A DNA stretch of 64,000 nucleotides from Lederbergia graminis (GTDB lineage Bacteria; Bacillota; Bacilli; Bacillales; Bacillaceae_C): positions 1 through 64,000 of the forward strand of contig NZ_JBHSMC010000046.1 of assembly GCF_042655485.1 (NCBI RefSeq), read 5' to 3'. Made by a program: the position numbers and the translations under genes. Each line of letters opens with the position of its first letter. Within the stretch, counting starts at the first letter, position 1. Positions 36,257 through 45,117 of this stretch are shown one piece after another. The notes under the pieces were generated by a model that saw only the letters and a list, made by a program, of their open reading frames with translations, was not told where the DNA came from and did not search any database.

Positions 36257-37804
36257 ATGAAAACATTTGAAAATCCAATACTACCAGGATTCTATCCTGA
36301 TCCATCAATTTGTAGAGTAAACGATGATTACTATTTAGTAACATCCACTTTTGCTTATTACCCGGGAGTTCCAATTTTTCACAGTAAGGACTTAGTGAAT
36401 TGGGAACAAATAGGACATGTACTGGATAGGCCATCACAATTACCATTAGATGGTTTAAGGCAATCAGAAGGAATTTTTGCACCAACCATTCGCTATCATG
36501 ATGGTGTATTCTACATGATTACGACAAATGTAGGTAGAGGTGGGAACTTTTTTGTAACCGCTACAGATCCTGCTGGACCATGGTCTGATCCCTATTATTT
36601 AAAAGCACCAGGTATCGATCCATCATTGTTTTTTGATGATGATGGAAAAGTTTATTATACGGGAACGAGACCAGCACCAGAAGGGGAAAAATACTTTGGT
36701 AACTATGAAGTATGGTTACAAGAATTAGATTTAGAAACGAAACAATTAGTAGGAGAACCTGTTGGGCTGTGGCGTGGTGCTCTAAAGGATGTTGTTTGGC
36801 CAGAAGGACCTCATATATACAAAAAAGACGATTACTATTATTTGTTAATTTCCGAGGCAGGGACTGCTCATCACCATGCAGTTACGGTTGCTAGAAGTAA
36901 AAAAATTGATGGTCCATACGAGGGGAATCGCGGAAATCCAATTCTTACTCATAGACATTTAGGTAAAAACTATCCAATTGTGAATGTTGGTCACTGTGAT
37001 TTAGTTGAAACACAAAATGGCGAGTGGTGGGCTGTAGGGTTAGCTTCACGACCATATGGTGGCTATTATCGAAACTTAGGAAGAGAAACATTTTTAATCC
37101 CTGTCACATGGGAGGACGGCTGGCCAGTCATGTGTGAAGGAACCGGTAGGCTGGAAGCAACATACCCTGTTCCTAATCTACCAATTGGAAAACCAGCATT
37201 ACAATCTGCTTGTGACCATTTTGAGAGTGAAGAACTCGATTTCAAATGGCATATACTTCGTACACCAAAGGAGAAGTTTTATAGTTTATCAGAACGACCT
37301 GGATATTTAAGTTTACAATTAAGACCGCAAAAAATTACAGAACTAGATCAACCAAGTTTTATTACTAGAAGACAACAGCATATTAACTTCTCTGCAACAA
37401 CAGTAATGGAATTTTCTCCAGAAAATGAAAATGAAGTGGCGGGAATTGTGTTACAACAAAGTAATGAATATCACTTCAGCTTTATTTATACACAAAAAGG
37501 TGATGAAAAGATTATAAAACTAGTTAAATGTTCAAATAAGGAAGAAGAAGTACTGGCAGAAGCACCAATTCAGTCCAATAAACTGTATTTAAAAGTAACA
37601 GCATATGGACAAGATTATAATTTTTACTATGGTGAGAGTATAAATAATTTTGAAACTCTCATTGAAAATGTAGATGGAAGAATATTGAGTACTGATGTAG
37701 CAGGTGGTTTTGTCGGAGCTGTAATTGGTTTATATGCTAGTTCAAATGGAGCGGAAAGTAATAATAAAGCATATTTTGATTGGTTTGAATATGTAGGGTT
37801 ATAA
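36257..37804 (+). CDS. GH43 beta-xylosidase
   Basis: 515 residues, cytoplasmic, ATG with AAGGAG upstream. The GH43 propeller (about 1-310) shows base D15 (FYPDPSI), D121 (GIDPSLFFDDDG) and acid E183 (WPEGPHIY). The C-terminal concanavalin-like domain (about 320-515) is the one usual in GH43 subfamily 11/12 beta-xylosidases. It probably hydrolyses xylobiose and longer xylo-oligosaccharides to xylose, completing the work of GH8 and GH67. Next gene begins 17 nt downstream. Confidence 0.92.
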   Translation: MKTFENPILPGFYPDPSICRVNDDYYLVTSTFAYYPGVPIFHSKDLVNWEQIGHVLDRPSQLPLDGLRQSEGIFAPTIRYHDGVFYMITTNVGRGGNFFVTATDPAGPWSDPYYLKAPGIDPSLFFDDDGKVYYTGTRPAPEGEKYFGNYEVWLQELDLETKQLVGEPVGLWRGALKDVVWPEGPHIYKKDDYYYLLISEAGTAHHHAVTVARSKKIDGPYEGNRGNPILTHRHLGKNYPIVNVGHCDLVETQNGEWWAVGLASRPYGGYYRNLGRETFLIPVTWEDGWPVMCEGTGRLEATYPVPNLPIGKPALQSACDHFESEELDFKWHILRTPKEKFYSLSERPGYLSLQLRPQKITELDQPSFITRRQQHINFSATTVMEFSPENENEVAGIVLQQSNEYHFSFIYTQKGDEKIIKLVKCSNKEEEVLAEAPIQSNKLYLKVTAYGQDYNFYYGESINNFETLIENVDGRILSTDVAGGFVGAVIGLYASSNGAESNNKAYFDWFEYVGL

Positions 37805-37821
37805 AGAAGGGATTGCAAATC

Positions 37822-40098
37822 ATGACAAATGTTACTCGTAACAATAAATTGCTTTGGTATCGACAGCCTGCTAGAAATTGGAATGAAGCATTGCCAATTG
37901 GGAATGGAAGACTAGGTGCTATGGTTTTTGGTCTAGTTGGAAATGAGCGGATTCAGCTCAACGAAGATTCTGTATGGTACGGAGGCCCAAGAGATAGAAA
38001 CAACCCTGATGCACTTAGCAATTTGTCAAAAGTAAGAGAATTGTTAGCTGAAGGTAGGATAAAAGAGGCAGAAGAATTAGCTGCACTTGCACTCGTTGGA
38101 ATTCCAGAATCACAGCGTCATTATGAACCACTGGGAGATGTATGGATTAACTTCCATCATCGTCAGGAACTCGCTACTAACTATAGACGGGAATTAAATC
38201 TTGCCAACGGATTAGTAAATGTTGAATACGAATACAATGGTGTCGAATATAAGCGTGAGATATTTGCGAGTTATCCTAATGAAGTCATCATGATGCGAAT
38301 CACTGCTTCTGAAAAACAAGCAATTTCATTTCAATTGCACTATGATCGCGGGAATACGCGCAACTTAGATGAGACAGTACCCTTACATTCTAATTGTTTA
38401 ATAATGCGCGGGGAAACCGGCGGCGGAAATGGGATCAGCTTCCGAAGTGGTGTGAGGGTAATACCAGAAAACGGAGAAGTAACTACGATTGGAAATCGAC
38501 TCATTGTGAAAGATGCAGATGCAGTAACGATTTTAATAGCTGCAGCAACTTCCTATCGTTTTGTGGAACCTGAGACTCAATGCCTGAAGGTGTTAGAGAG
38601 TGCAGCAAACATAAGTTATTTGAATTTGCTACAGAATCACCAAGACGATTATCAATCATTGTTTAACCGTGTTGAGTTAGAGCTAGGAAAAGAAAACGAT
38701 AAGCGCCAACTTCCAACTGATGAGAGACTACAGTTATTAAAAGACGGGGAAGAAGATGCGGATTTAATTAGTACGTATTTTCACTTCGGGCGTTATTTGC
38801 TTATTTCTAGTAGTCGCCCCAATTCCTTACCAGCTACATTGCAGGGAATTTGGAACGAGAGTATGCTCCCGCCATGGGATAGTAAATATACGATAAATAT
38901 TAATACACAAATGAACTATTGGACTGCAGAAGTTTGTAATCTATCCGAATGTCATCAACCGTTATTTGATCACATTGAGAAGATGAGAGAACCAGGAAGG
39001 AAGACAGCTGAAGTTATGTATGGCTGTCGAGGTTTTACAGCTCATCATAATACAGACATTTGGGGAGACACTGCGCCACAAGACATCTATATGCCTGCTA
39101 CGATATGGCCATTAGGAGCAGCATGGCTATGTCTTCATTTATGGGAGCATTTTGAATATAACGGTGATATTTCATTTTTGAAAAATGCATATGAGACAAT
39201 TAAAGAGTCAGCGTTATTTTTCGTTGATTATCTAGTAGAAACTCCTACTGGTGAGCTTATTACAACACCATCTGTATCTCCAGAGAACACTTATATTTTG
39301 TCCAATGGAGAAAGGGGCACATTATGTGAAGGTCCATCCATGGACAGTCAAATTATTTATGAGCTATTCTCCAGTTGTATTTCTGCTAGTAAGATATTAG
39401 AAATCGATGAAGAGTTTCGTCAGGAGTTAGCTCGTTTGAGAGATAAGTTACCGAAACCGAAAATCGGAAAACATGGCCAAATCCAAGAATGGTATATAGA
39501 TTATGATGAAGCAGAACCTGGACATCGGCATATATCCCATTTATTTGCTCTCCATCCAGGAAAGCAAATTGTACCTGGAGAAACGGATGAATGGGCACGT
39601 GCTGCAAGAGTGACATTAGAACGGAGATTACAGCATGGTGGTGGTCATACAGGCTGGAGCCGTGCATGGATCATTAATATGTGGGCTCGCCTGCATGATG
39701 GTGAACGAGCATACAACAATGTTCATGAATTATTGAAATCATCAACATTACCTAATATGTTTGATAATCATCCACCTTTTCAAATTGATGGAAACTTTGG
39801 AGGTACTGCTGGTATCGCAGAGATGCTGTTGCAAAGCCACAATGATGTAATTCATATCCTCCCAGCACTTCCGAAAGCTTGGAAAGAAGGTAGTGTTAAA
39901 GGATTAAAGGCACGAGGTGGATTTGAGGTTGAAATCAAGTGGAGTAACGAACAATTAGAGTATATGGCAATAACATCTGAAAAAGGTGGAGTATGTAAAA
40001 TTAGATTACCACATAGTCAAGGAAAAGTATTTGAAGTGGAAATTGCACCAGGTCAAAGTTTCGTGTATGAGTCACAACTAAGTGAAAAAACAGTATGA
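37822..40098 (+). CDS. GH95 alpha-L-fucosidase / alpha-L-galactosidase family enzyme
   Basis: 758 residues from ATG 37822 (AAGAAGGGA upstream), no signal peptide. The N-terminal beta domain (about 1-270: LPIGNGRLGAMVFGLVGNERIQLNEDSVWYGG) is followed by an (alpha/alpha)6 barrel with HHNTDIWGDTAP (N410, D412 at the water-activating positions), HRHISHLFALHPG, GHTGWSRAWIINMWARL and FQIDGNFGGTAGIAEMLLQS, all GH95 signatures. Fucose is not expected in a xylan locus. Some GH95 members act as alpha-L-galactosidases on complex arabinoxylan, which fits the neighbours better. Last gene of the locus. Confidence 0.9.
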   Translation: MTNVTRNNKLLWYRQPARNWNEALPIGNGRLGAMVFGLVGNERIQLNEDSVWYGGPRDRNNPDALSNLSKVRELLAEGRIKEAEELAALALVGIPESQRHYEPLGDVWINFHHRQELATNYRRELNLANGLVNVEYEYNGVEYKREIFASYPNEVIMMRITASEKQAISFQLHYDRGNTRNLDETVPLHSNCLIMRGETGGGNGISFRSGVRVIPENGEVTTIGNRLIVKDADAVTILIAAATSYRFVEPETQCLKVLESAANISYLNLLQNHQDDYQSLFNRVELELGKENDKRQLPTDERLQLLKDGEEDADLISTYFHFGRYLLISSSRPNSLPATLQGIWNESMLPPWDSKYTININTQMNYWTAEVCNLSECHQPLFDHIEKMREPGRKTAEVMYGCRGFTAHHNTDIWGDTAPQDIYMPATIWPLGAAWLCLHLWEHFEYNGDISFLKNAYETIKESALFFVDYLVETPTGELITTPSVSPENTYILSNGERGTLCEGPSMDSQIIYELFSSCISASKILEIDEEFRQELARLRDKLPKPKIGKHGQIQEWYIDYDEAEPGHRHISHLFALHPGKQIVPGETDEWARAARVTLERRLQHGGGHTGWSRAWIINMWARLHDGERAYNNVHELLKSSTLPNMFDNHPPFQIDGNFGGTAGIAEMLLQSHNDVIHILPALPKAWKEGSVKGLKARGGFEVEIKWSNEQLEYMAITSEKGGVCKIRLPHSQGKVFEVEIAPGQSFVYESQLSEKTV

Positions 40099-40099
40099 G

Positions 40100-40375
40100 T
40101 GGGAATTGATGGTGGTGTATGATTCCCATTGGAGTGAAAAATAGGTGATGATGGGAATCAAAGTGGTATTATGATTCCCGTTGAGGTGGAAAATTGTGGT
40201 GAATGGGAATCAAAGTTGCCTTATGATTCCCCTTGGAGTGAAAAATAGGTGAGGATGGGAATCAAAGCGGCCGAATGACTCCGGTTGAAGTGAAAAACAG
40301 TCGTGCATGGGAATCAAAACAGCTGTATGATTCCCATTGAAGCAAAAAACACGCATGAATAGGAATCATACAAGT
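40100..40375. repeat. Tandem array, 52-nt period, at the right edge of the xylan locus
   Basis: Five copies of a unit with TGATTCCC and GGGAATCA as an 8-bp inverted pair; TGATTCC (one copy TGACTCC) begins at 40120, 40172, 40224, 40276 and 40328, exactly 52 nt apart each time. Substitutions are frequent, but the distance never changes. No coding sequence is present between 40099 and 40463. Confidence 0.9.
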
Positions 40376-40420
40376 TTCTTTTATAATTTTTATCGTGGCT
40401 CAAGATTATAGGTAAATAGC

Positions 40421-40462
40421 AAACTAGCTTATACCCATGTTAAAAGGATAAGCTAGTTTTTT
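40421..40462. terminator. Bidirectional terminator
   Basis: Perfect 12-bp stem AAACTAGCTTAT (40421-40432) / ATAAGCTAGTTT (40449-40460), T-rich on both sides, between the convergent GH95 and DUF3900-like genes. Confidence 0.85.
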
Positions 40463-40463
40463 A

Positions 40464-41528
40464 TTAAATAGTTTTATTTTGAATACGCTCAATTGTTTTA
40501 TGCAGGTCATCTGGTCGATGAAATTCGATTGGAGATACGCCTTTTTCAAAAATAACAGAATCTGCTTCTACTAATAAAACATATTTGTGGTTTATTTTTG
40601 CTAAATGGATGTTCTCTCCAAAATCGGCTAGTTTTCCTTTGATAGAAGTGTCGCCAATTTTTAATTTCAATTCTGTTTCAGGTGCAACTTCTACAATTTG
40701 CGCTGTAGCTTCCATTACTTGTTCTGTTGTTAAACGCTCCTGAATTTCCCTTTGAGGACTCGCTTCCCAGATTTCCATTTCTTTTTCGAACTGCTGAAGT
40801 TCTTCACTATTATCCTCTAATACTTCATGGAAATGTTCTTCTACCATCGTTTTTACTTGATTGCGTAAAATCTCTGGCATTGGCTCTCCATACTCCACAA
40901 ACTTTAAAAAATCCTCAAAGTAGCGAGCATGTGAAGCTTGATGAATCTTTAATTCGCTTTCCTCTACCATGCCGTCTTCTGGCATATAAGGATACTGAAT
41001 AGATTTCATGTTCTTTGTAGTAATCGCCATTTCTACATTTTTGATTAAAGTCGATTCGTCGGAAATGGATGCTACCTTTGGTTCGAAGTCGCATTTCATT
41101 ATAAAGACAAAACGATCATCGAAGAACTTTTTTGGTTTTGCAGCAGCTACAAGAAATGCTCCGCCTCGAACAGCACTCGTATCAAGATACGCTCGCAATA
41201 ATTCTTCACTTGCAGTTTGAAAATCAGTTTTTTGTTCTGCGGTCCTTAAGCGATGTAATAAATTGTAATTTGGATTGGAACTAAGCTCATGCCCTTCTTC
41301 CACGATAAAACGTCCCAATTTTGTGGGTACTGTATCGGATTTTGGATGGCGTTCCACTTTTCGTTTGACGATTTTTGTTAATTCACCATCAAGGAAATCC
41401 TTAATCGCATGTTGTTCATACTCGTCTGTATCTAATGTTTGAAAATGTTTATAATGTTTTGTAGCATTGTCGTCATTACCTTCAACTTGAATTACATTGA
41501 AGGACAAATATAAAATATCGAAGTCCAT
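40464..41528 (-). CDS. DUF3900-like protein
   Basis: 354-residue soluble acidic protein without signal or membrane segments, starting MDFDILYLSFNVIQVEG. I recognise it as similar to the Bacillus DUF3900 family of the same length; the function of that family is unknown to me. The ATG is preceded on the minus strand by AAGGTGAG. It is divergently transcribed from the truncated haemoglobin gene and shares that intergenic region, including the Fnr-type site. It is the first gene outside the xylan locus. Confidence 0.65.
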   Translation of the reverse strand: MDFDILYLSFNVIQVEGNDDNATKHYKHFQTLDTDEYEQHAIKDFLDGELTKIVKRKVERHPKSDTVPTKLGRFIVEEGHELSSNPNYNLLHRLRTAEQKTDFQTASEELLRAYLDTSAVRGGAFLVAAAKPKKFFDDRFVFIMKCDFEPKVASISDESTLIKNVEMAITTKNMKSIQYPYMPEDGMVEESELKIHQASHARYFEDFLKFVEYGEPMPEILRNQVKTMVEEHFHEVLEDNSEELQQFEKEMEIWEASPQREIQERLTTEQVMEATAQIVEVAPETELKLKIGDTSIKGKLADFGENIHLAKINHKYVLLVEADSVIFEKGVSPIEFHRPDDLHKTIERIQNKTI

Positions 41529-41616
41529 GTACTCACCTTGTTTGTTTTATTCACAACTCTTCAAGTATAGGAAACTCACAATCTGGCGTCAATGGATATT
41601 GATGGTGGGAATTTTA

Positions 41617-41658
41617 TGTGATAAATATCACTGTAATTATTTAGGTTAGGGTTATGAT
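41617..41658 (+). promoter_or_regulatory. Fnr-type operator and promoter of the truncated haemoglobin gene
   Basis: TGTGATAAATATCACT (41617-41632) matches the Bacillus Fnr box TGTGA-N6-TCACT perfectly. The -10 TATGAT is at 41653-41658, so the box is centred about 41 nt before the expected start point, the class-II activator position. There is no good -35 element, as expected for an activator-dependent promoter. Confidence 0.75.
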
Positions 41659-41686
41659 AAAATAGAGAGGATAGGGAGGTTATTTA

Positions 41687-42073
41687 ATGGCTGAGCAAAA
41701 ATTACAATCGGTATATGATCAGATTGGCCCAGACATGATTGAACAGTTAGTAAATGCATTTTATCCAAAAGTATATGCTGATCCAAATATAAGTCATCTC
41801 TTCGAAGGTGATATGAGTATTATAATGGAGAAACAAAGAATGTTCTTAACACAGTTTCTTGGAGGTCCACCGTTATATAGTCAAGAATACGGTCCACCTG
41901 CAATGCGCCGACGTCACTTGCCATTTGAGATTACACCAAGTCGTGCACAAAGTTGGTTAAGGTGTATGGGAGAAGCGTTTGAAGAGATTGGTTTAAGTGA
42001 ACATCCTGTAGGTCCGATGTTTTATGAGCGACTTAAGCAAGTAGCTGCAATTATGGTTAATACAGAGGAGTGA
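41687..42073 (+). CDS. yjbI: Truncated haemoglobin, group II (YjbI-like)
   Basis: 128-residue globin. Probable proximal haem ligand H77 in AMRRRHLPFEI, B10-type Tyr in AFYPKVY (Y26), and the conserved tail FYERLKQVAAIMVN. ATG after AGGGAGG. Group II truncated haemoglobins bind oxygen and nitric oxide; they are proposed to handle NO or act under low oxygen. The Fnr box upstream supports a role in oxygen limitation. A DUF2269 membrane protein follows 35 nt later and may be co-transcribed. Confidence 0.92.
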   Translation: MAEQKLQSVYDQIGPDMIEQLVNAFYPKVYADPNISHLFEGDMSIIMEKQRMFLTQFLGGPPLYSQEYGPPAMRRRHLPFEITPSRAQSWLRCMGEAFEEIGLSEHPVGPMFYERLKQVAAIMVNTEE

Positions 42074-42108
42074 TCCATTCGGTCGCTCCTTAAAATGGGG
42101 GAAGAACG

Positions 42109-42564
42109 TTGGCAACCATATACAGTATTCTAGTGGTTATTCATATATTTTCTGCAATCCTTGGCATGGGCCCAGGATTTATTTTAACTTTTGTAGCAAG
42201 ATCTGCGAAAACGATGCAAGAGTTAAGACATGCATATGCGATAAAGCATCGTTTACATATTTTTGTTATGGTTGGGGGATCGTCATTACTTATTTCGGGG
42301 TTATTAATGGGAGCAATCAACCCAAGTCTATTTTCAATGGGGTGGTATGTGACAAGTCTCACACTCTTTCTAATTGCTTTAGCATTTGGTCCATTCCTGT
42401 TAAAACCAATATCTACACCCATAAAAGAATTACTCGCAACATATGAAGGTGAGGAAATCCCCCCTGAATATTATCGTTTGGCTAAAAAGCTAGACAATGT
42501 GGAACACTTAGAAAATATTATTTTTCTAGTGATTATTGCATTAATGATTTTAAAACCATGGTGA
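42109..42564 (+). CDS. DUF2269-like integral membrane protein
   Basis: 151 residues with four hydrophobic segments; TTG start after GGGGGAAG. The pattern FSAILGMGPGFILTFVARSAKTMQELRHAYAIKHRLHIFVMVGG and the C-terminal membrane helix are typical of small DUF2269-type membrane proteins. Its proximity to the Fnr-controlled haemoglobin gene suggests co-expression at low oxygen. Function unknown. Confidence 0.75.
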   Translation: MATIYSILVVIHIFSAILGMGPGFILTFVARSAKTMQELRHAYAIKHRLHIFVMVGGSSLLISGLLMGAINPSLFSMGWYVTSLTLFLIALAFGPFLLKPISTPIKELLATYEGEEIPPEYYRLAKKLDNVEHLENIIFLVIIALMILKPW

Positions 42565-42580
42565 AATTGATCTATGATGT

Positions 42581-42622
42581 AGAGAGATTTGCGCAGTTCT
42601 AAAAATAGCGCAGTCTCTCTAT
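42581..42622. terminator. Terminator hairpin between DUF2269 and Nudix genes
   Basis: AGAGAGA (from 42581) pairs with TCTCTCT (to 42620), and TGCGC with GCGCA inside it; T-rich sequence follows on the plus strand. The genes converge here. Confidence 0.6.
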
Positions 42623-43077
42623 TATTTTCTAGCTAAGAAATCATTTATTGCTTTCCGATGACTACCAACCATTTTTTCAGGAAGATTGTTTAGTGGGTAG
42701 TATTGGATATTCAGTGACTCATCGTCATGAACAGATGCGGTTCCTTGTATAATATCATTCGTGACGTAAATCATTGTAACTGCATAGTATTCGTCTCCAT
42801 TTTGGGCTACGACATAACTTTGAGGACCGGAAGATACATTCAGTAATTGTAGTTCACCAAGTGTGAGTCCAGTCTCCTCGAACACTTCCCGGCGTGCACA
42901 GTCTTCAGTTGATTCACCTAGCTCCATTAACCCACCAGGTAATCCCCATACACCATAAGGATAAGTGCGTTGCTGCAATAAAACTTCATTTTTGTCATTT
43001 AAAATAATGCAAATGGAACCGACTAGAATTAGTGGTCTCGTCCCCACTATTTTTCTTAATTCTTCTACATAAGACAA
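42622..43077 (-). CDS. Nudix hydrolase
   Basis: Hydrolyses a nucleoside-diphosphate-linked substrate. The TTG start (complement of CAA at 43075-43077) is set by AGAGGTGATT just upstream; an in-frame ATG at 43125 would add 16 residues without a site. 151 residues. The Nudix box is GGLMELGESTEDCARREVFEETGL, matching GX5EX7REUXEEXGU. YGVWGLPGG precedes it. Members this size with YVEELR(K)xVG N-termini are common housekeeping pyrophosphatases in Bacillaceae; the substrate is not predictable. Confidence 0.9.
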   Translation of the reverse strand: MSYVEELRKIVGTRPLILVGSICIILNDKNEVLLQQRTYPYGVWGLPGGLMELGESTEDCARREVFEETGLTLGELQLLNVSSGPQSYVVAQNGDEYYAVTMIYVTNDIIQGTASVHDDESLNIQYYPLNNLPEKMVGSHRKAINDFLARK

Positions 43078-43204
43078 ATTAATCACCTCTCTACAAGAGC
43101 TTATACATATTAAGTTTCCTATCATCTATTATGCACGAAAAAACTTATGGTGACAGGCTTATTGCGAATTTAGACCATTGCCTATCGAACTTGATCCTTG
43201 CAAC

Positions 43205-44140
43205 TCACGTACATTCTTGGGAGATCGCATTTTATTCATGCGGGTTCGGCTGTTATTCTTGCGGGTTCACTTGTTAATCTTGCGGGATCACCTGTTATTC
43301 TTGCATGTTCACCCCATAATCTTGCGGCAACTGCTCACTTTCTTGCGAGATATTCCACTAATCTTGCGGTTGAACAGGTTATTTTTGCAGCTCCCTTGGA
43401 TTCTTGCCCAATCACCCGTTATTCTTGCAGGTTCACTCCATAATCTTGAGGCAACAGCCCACTTTCTTGCGAGATATCCCACTAATCTTGCGGTTGAACA
43501 GGTTATTTTTGCAGCTCCCCTGCATTCTTGCGGAATAACCCGTTATTCTTGCATGATCACTCCATAATCTTGCGGCAACTACTCGCTTTCTTGCGAGACA
43601 TCCCATTAATCTTGCGGATACACAGGTTATTTTTGCAGCTCCCCTGCATTCTTGCGGAATCACCCGTTATTCTTGCATGATCACTCCATAATCTTGCGGC
43701 AACTGCTCACTTTCTTGCGAGATATTCCACTAATCTTGCGGATACACAGGTTATTTTTGCAGCTCCCTTGGATTCTTGCGGGTTCGGCAGTTATTCTTGC
43801 AGGTTCACTTGTTAATCTTGCGGCAACAGCTCACTTTCTTGCGAGAAATCCCACTAATCTTGCGGATACACAGGTTATTCTTGCAGCTCCCTTGCAATCT
43901 TGGGGGATCACCCGTTATTCTTGCAGGTTCACTCCATAATCTTGCGGCAACTGCTCACTTTCTTGCGAGACATCCCATTAATCTTGCGGATACATAGGTT
44001 AATCTTGCAGCTCCCTTGCATTCTTGCGGGAACACCCGTTATTCTTGCGGGTTCACTCCATAATCTTGAGGCAACAGCTCACTTTCTTGCGAGACATCCC
44101 ACTAATCTTGCGGATACATAGGTTATTTTTGCAAAATGAT
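43205..44140. repeat. Higher-order tandem array: 124-nt unit made of six ~20.7-nt monomers
   Basis: The monomer core is CTTGCG(G). A chosen monomer starts at 43321, 43445, 43569, 43693, 43817, 43941 and 44065: exactly 124 nt each time. Within one unit the monomer spacings are 21, 21, 21, 19, 21 and 21 nt. The left edge (about 43205-43320) has simpler 21-nt copies. The reading frames that cross it (VILAGSLHNLAATAHFLA-like) have no ribosome sites and look like translated repeats, so I annotate no gene in 43126-44227. Confidence 0.95.
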
Positions 44141-44227
44141 TCAGTAACATAACTTATTATTGCTCTTGTACATATTTTTCCTCCAATAGCAGAAAATAAT
44201 GACGATTAATAAACGGAGGTGTTGCTG

Positions 44228-44989
44228 ATGTGGAAGAAGAGTTGGCTCCTATTCGTTCTATTCGGAATTGGATTTGTATTGAATCATGCTGTATTTGCGA
44301 CAGAATCAGTACAAACATTATTAGAATATCGTCATGATGTCACTGGTGATGGAAAGCCAGAGAAAATTACAGTTTACGGCATTCCTTTTGAAACGGGCTC
44401 TGGTTTTTTAAGGGAGATTTGGGCCATTATTGAATTAAATAATGGAGAGACGCTTAGGATTGATTATGAAGGTGGGTATGAACCGAAACTAGAATTTGCT
44501 GATTTTAATCATGATAACGTTGATGATATTCTCTTTTCTAGTCCTACTGGAGGAAGCGGTGGTCTGTATAATTATGCTTTACATACTGTTAAAGATAACA
44601 AACTCGAGGAAATTCCTCTTCCATCGCCACTTCCAATTGAATCGTCGTTTCAAGATAACTTTAAAGCTAGTATAAAAATACCTGGCATAGAAGAAACCAT
44701 TATTTTGGATGTATCTGATCGTAAAGATGAATATATAAGGTTAGGGTTATATCAAAAAAATGGCTTATTAAATGAGCCGATGGAATTAATGCTTGATCCG
44801 ATTGCAATGTTTGAAGTAATTGAAATGGAAGGAAAAGAAGGATACGGTTTAAAAAGTTTTCGGCAAGTAAGTGGTGCATATCATGCAGATCAACTAGGTA
44901 GGGTAGAAGTTGAGTGGTATTATGAAAATGGTGAATGGAACCCTATTCATGTAGAATGGGTGCCAACTGGAGTAAAAACTAGAAAATAA
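44228..44989 (+). CDS. Secreted hypothetical protein with FG-GAP/VCBS-like segment
   Basis: 253 residues from ATG 44228, set by CGGAGG at 44214-44219. A signal peptide of about 25 residues ends near AVFATES. The segments RHDVTGDGKPEKITV and FADFNHDNVDDILFSSPTGGSGG resemble calcium-binding FG-GAP/VCBS-type repeats found in secreted Bacillus proteins. I do not recognise a defined family and assign no function. It lies directly after the 124-nt repeat array and is followed by its own terminator. Confidence 0.75.
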   Translation: MWKKSWLLFVLFGIGFVLNHAVFATESVQTLLEYRHDVTGDGKPEKITVYGIPFETGSGFLREIWAIIELNNGETLRIDYEGGYEPKLEFADFNHDNVDDILFSSPTGGSGGLYNYALHTVKDNKLEEIPLPSPLPIESSFQDNFKASIKIPGIEETIILDVSDRKDEYIRLGLYQKNGLLNEPMELMLDPIAMFEVIEMEGKEGYGLKSFRQVSGAYHADQLGRVEVEWYYENGEWNPIHVEWVPTGVKTRK

Positions 44990-44997
44990 ACGATATT

Positions 44998-45035
44998 AAA
45001 GGTCAATGCTCATCATGGAGAATTGGCCTTTTTCA
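44998..45035 (+). terminator. Terminator after the secreted hypothetical gene
   Basis: AAAGGTCAAT pairs with ATTGGCCTTT, then TTTCATTTTT. Confidence 0.7.
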
Positions 45036-45117
45036 TTTTTATTAATATTTTCTTGCGTAACTTCCTAATCAATTGCATACTAATCAGTATACAACTAAGG
45101 GAAATAGGGGTTTTTAC

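Noticed and set aside
43178..44121. Several overlapping reading frames with repeated VILAGSLHNLAATAHFLA-type or FLRDIPLILRIHRLFLQL-type peptides
   Set aside because: They are translations of the 124-nt repeat in several frames, with no ribosome binding sites and no support beyond the absence of stops.
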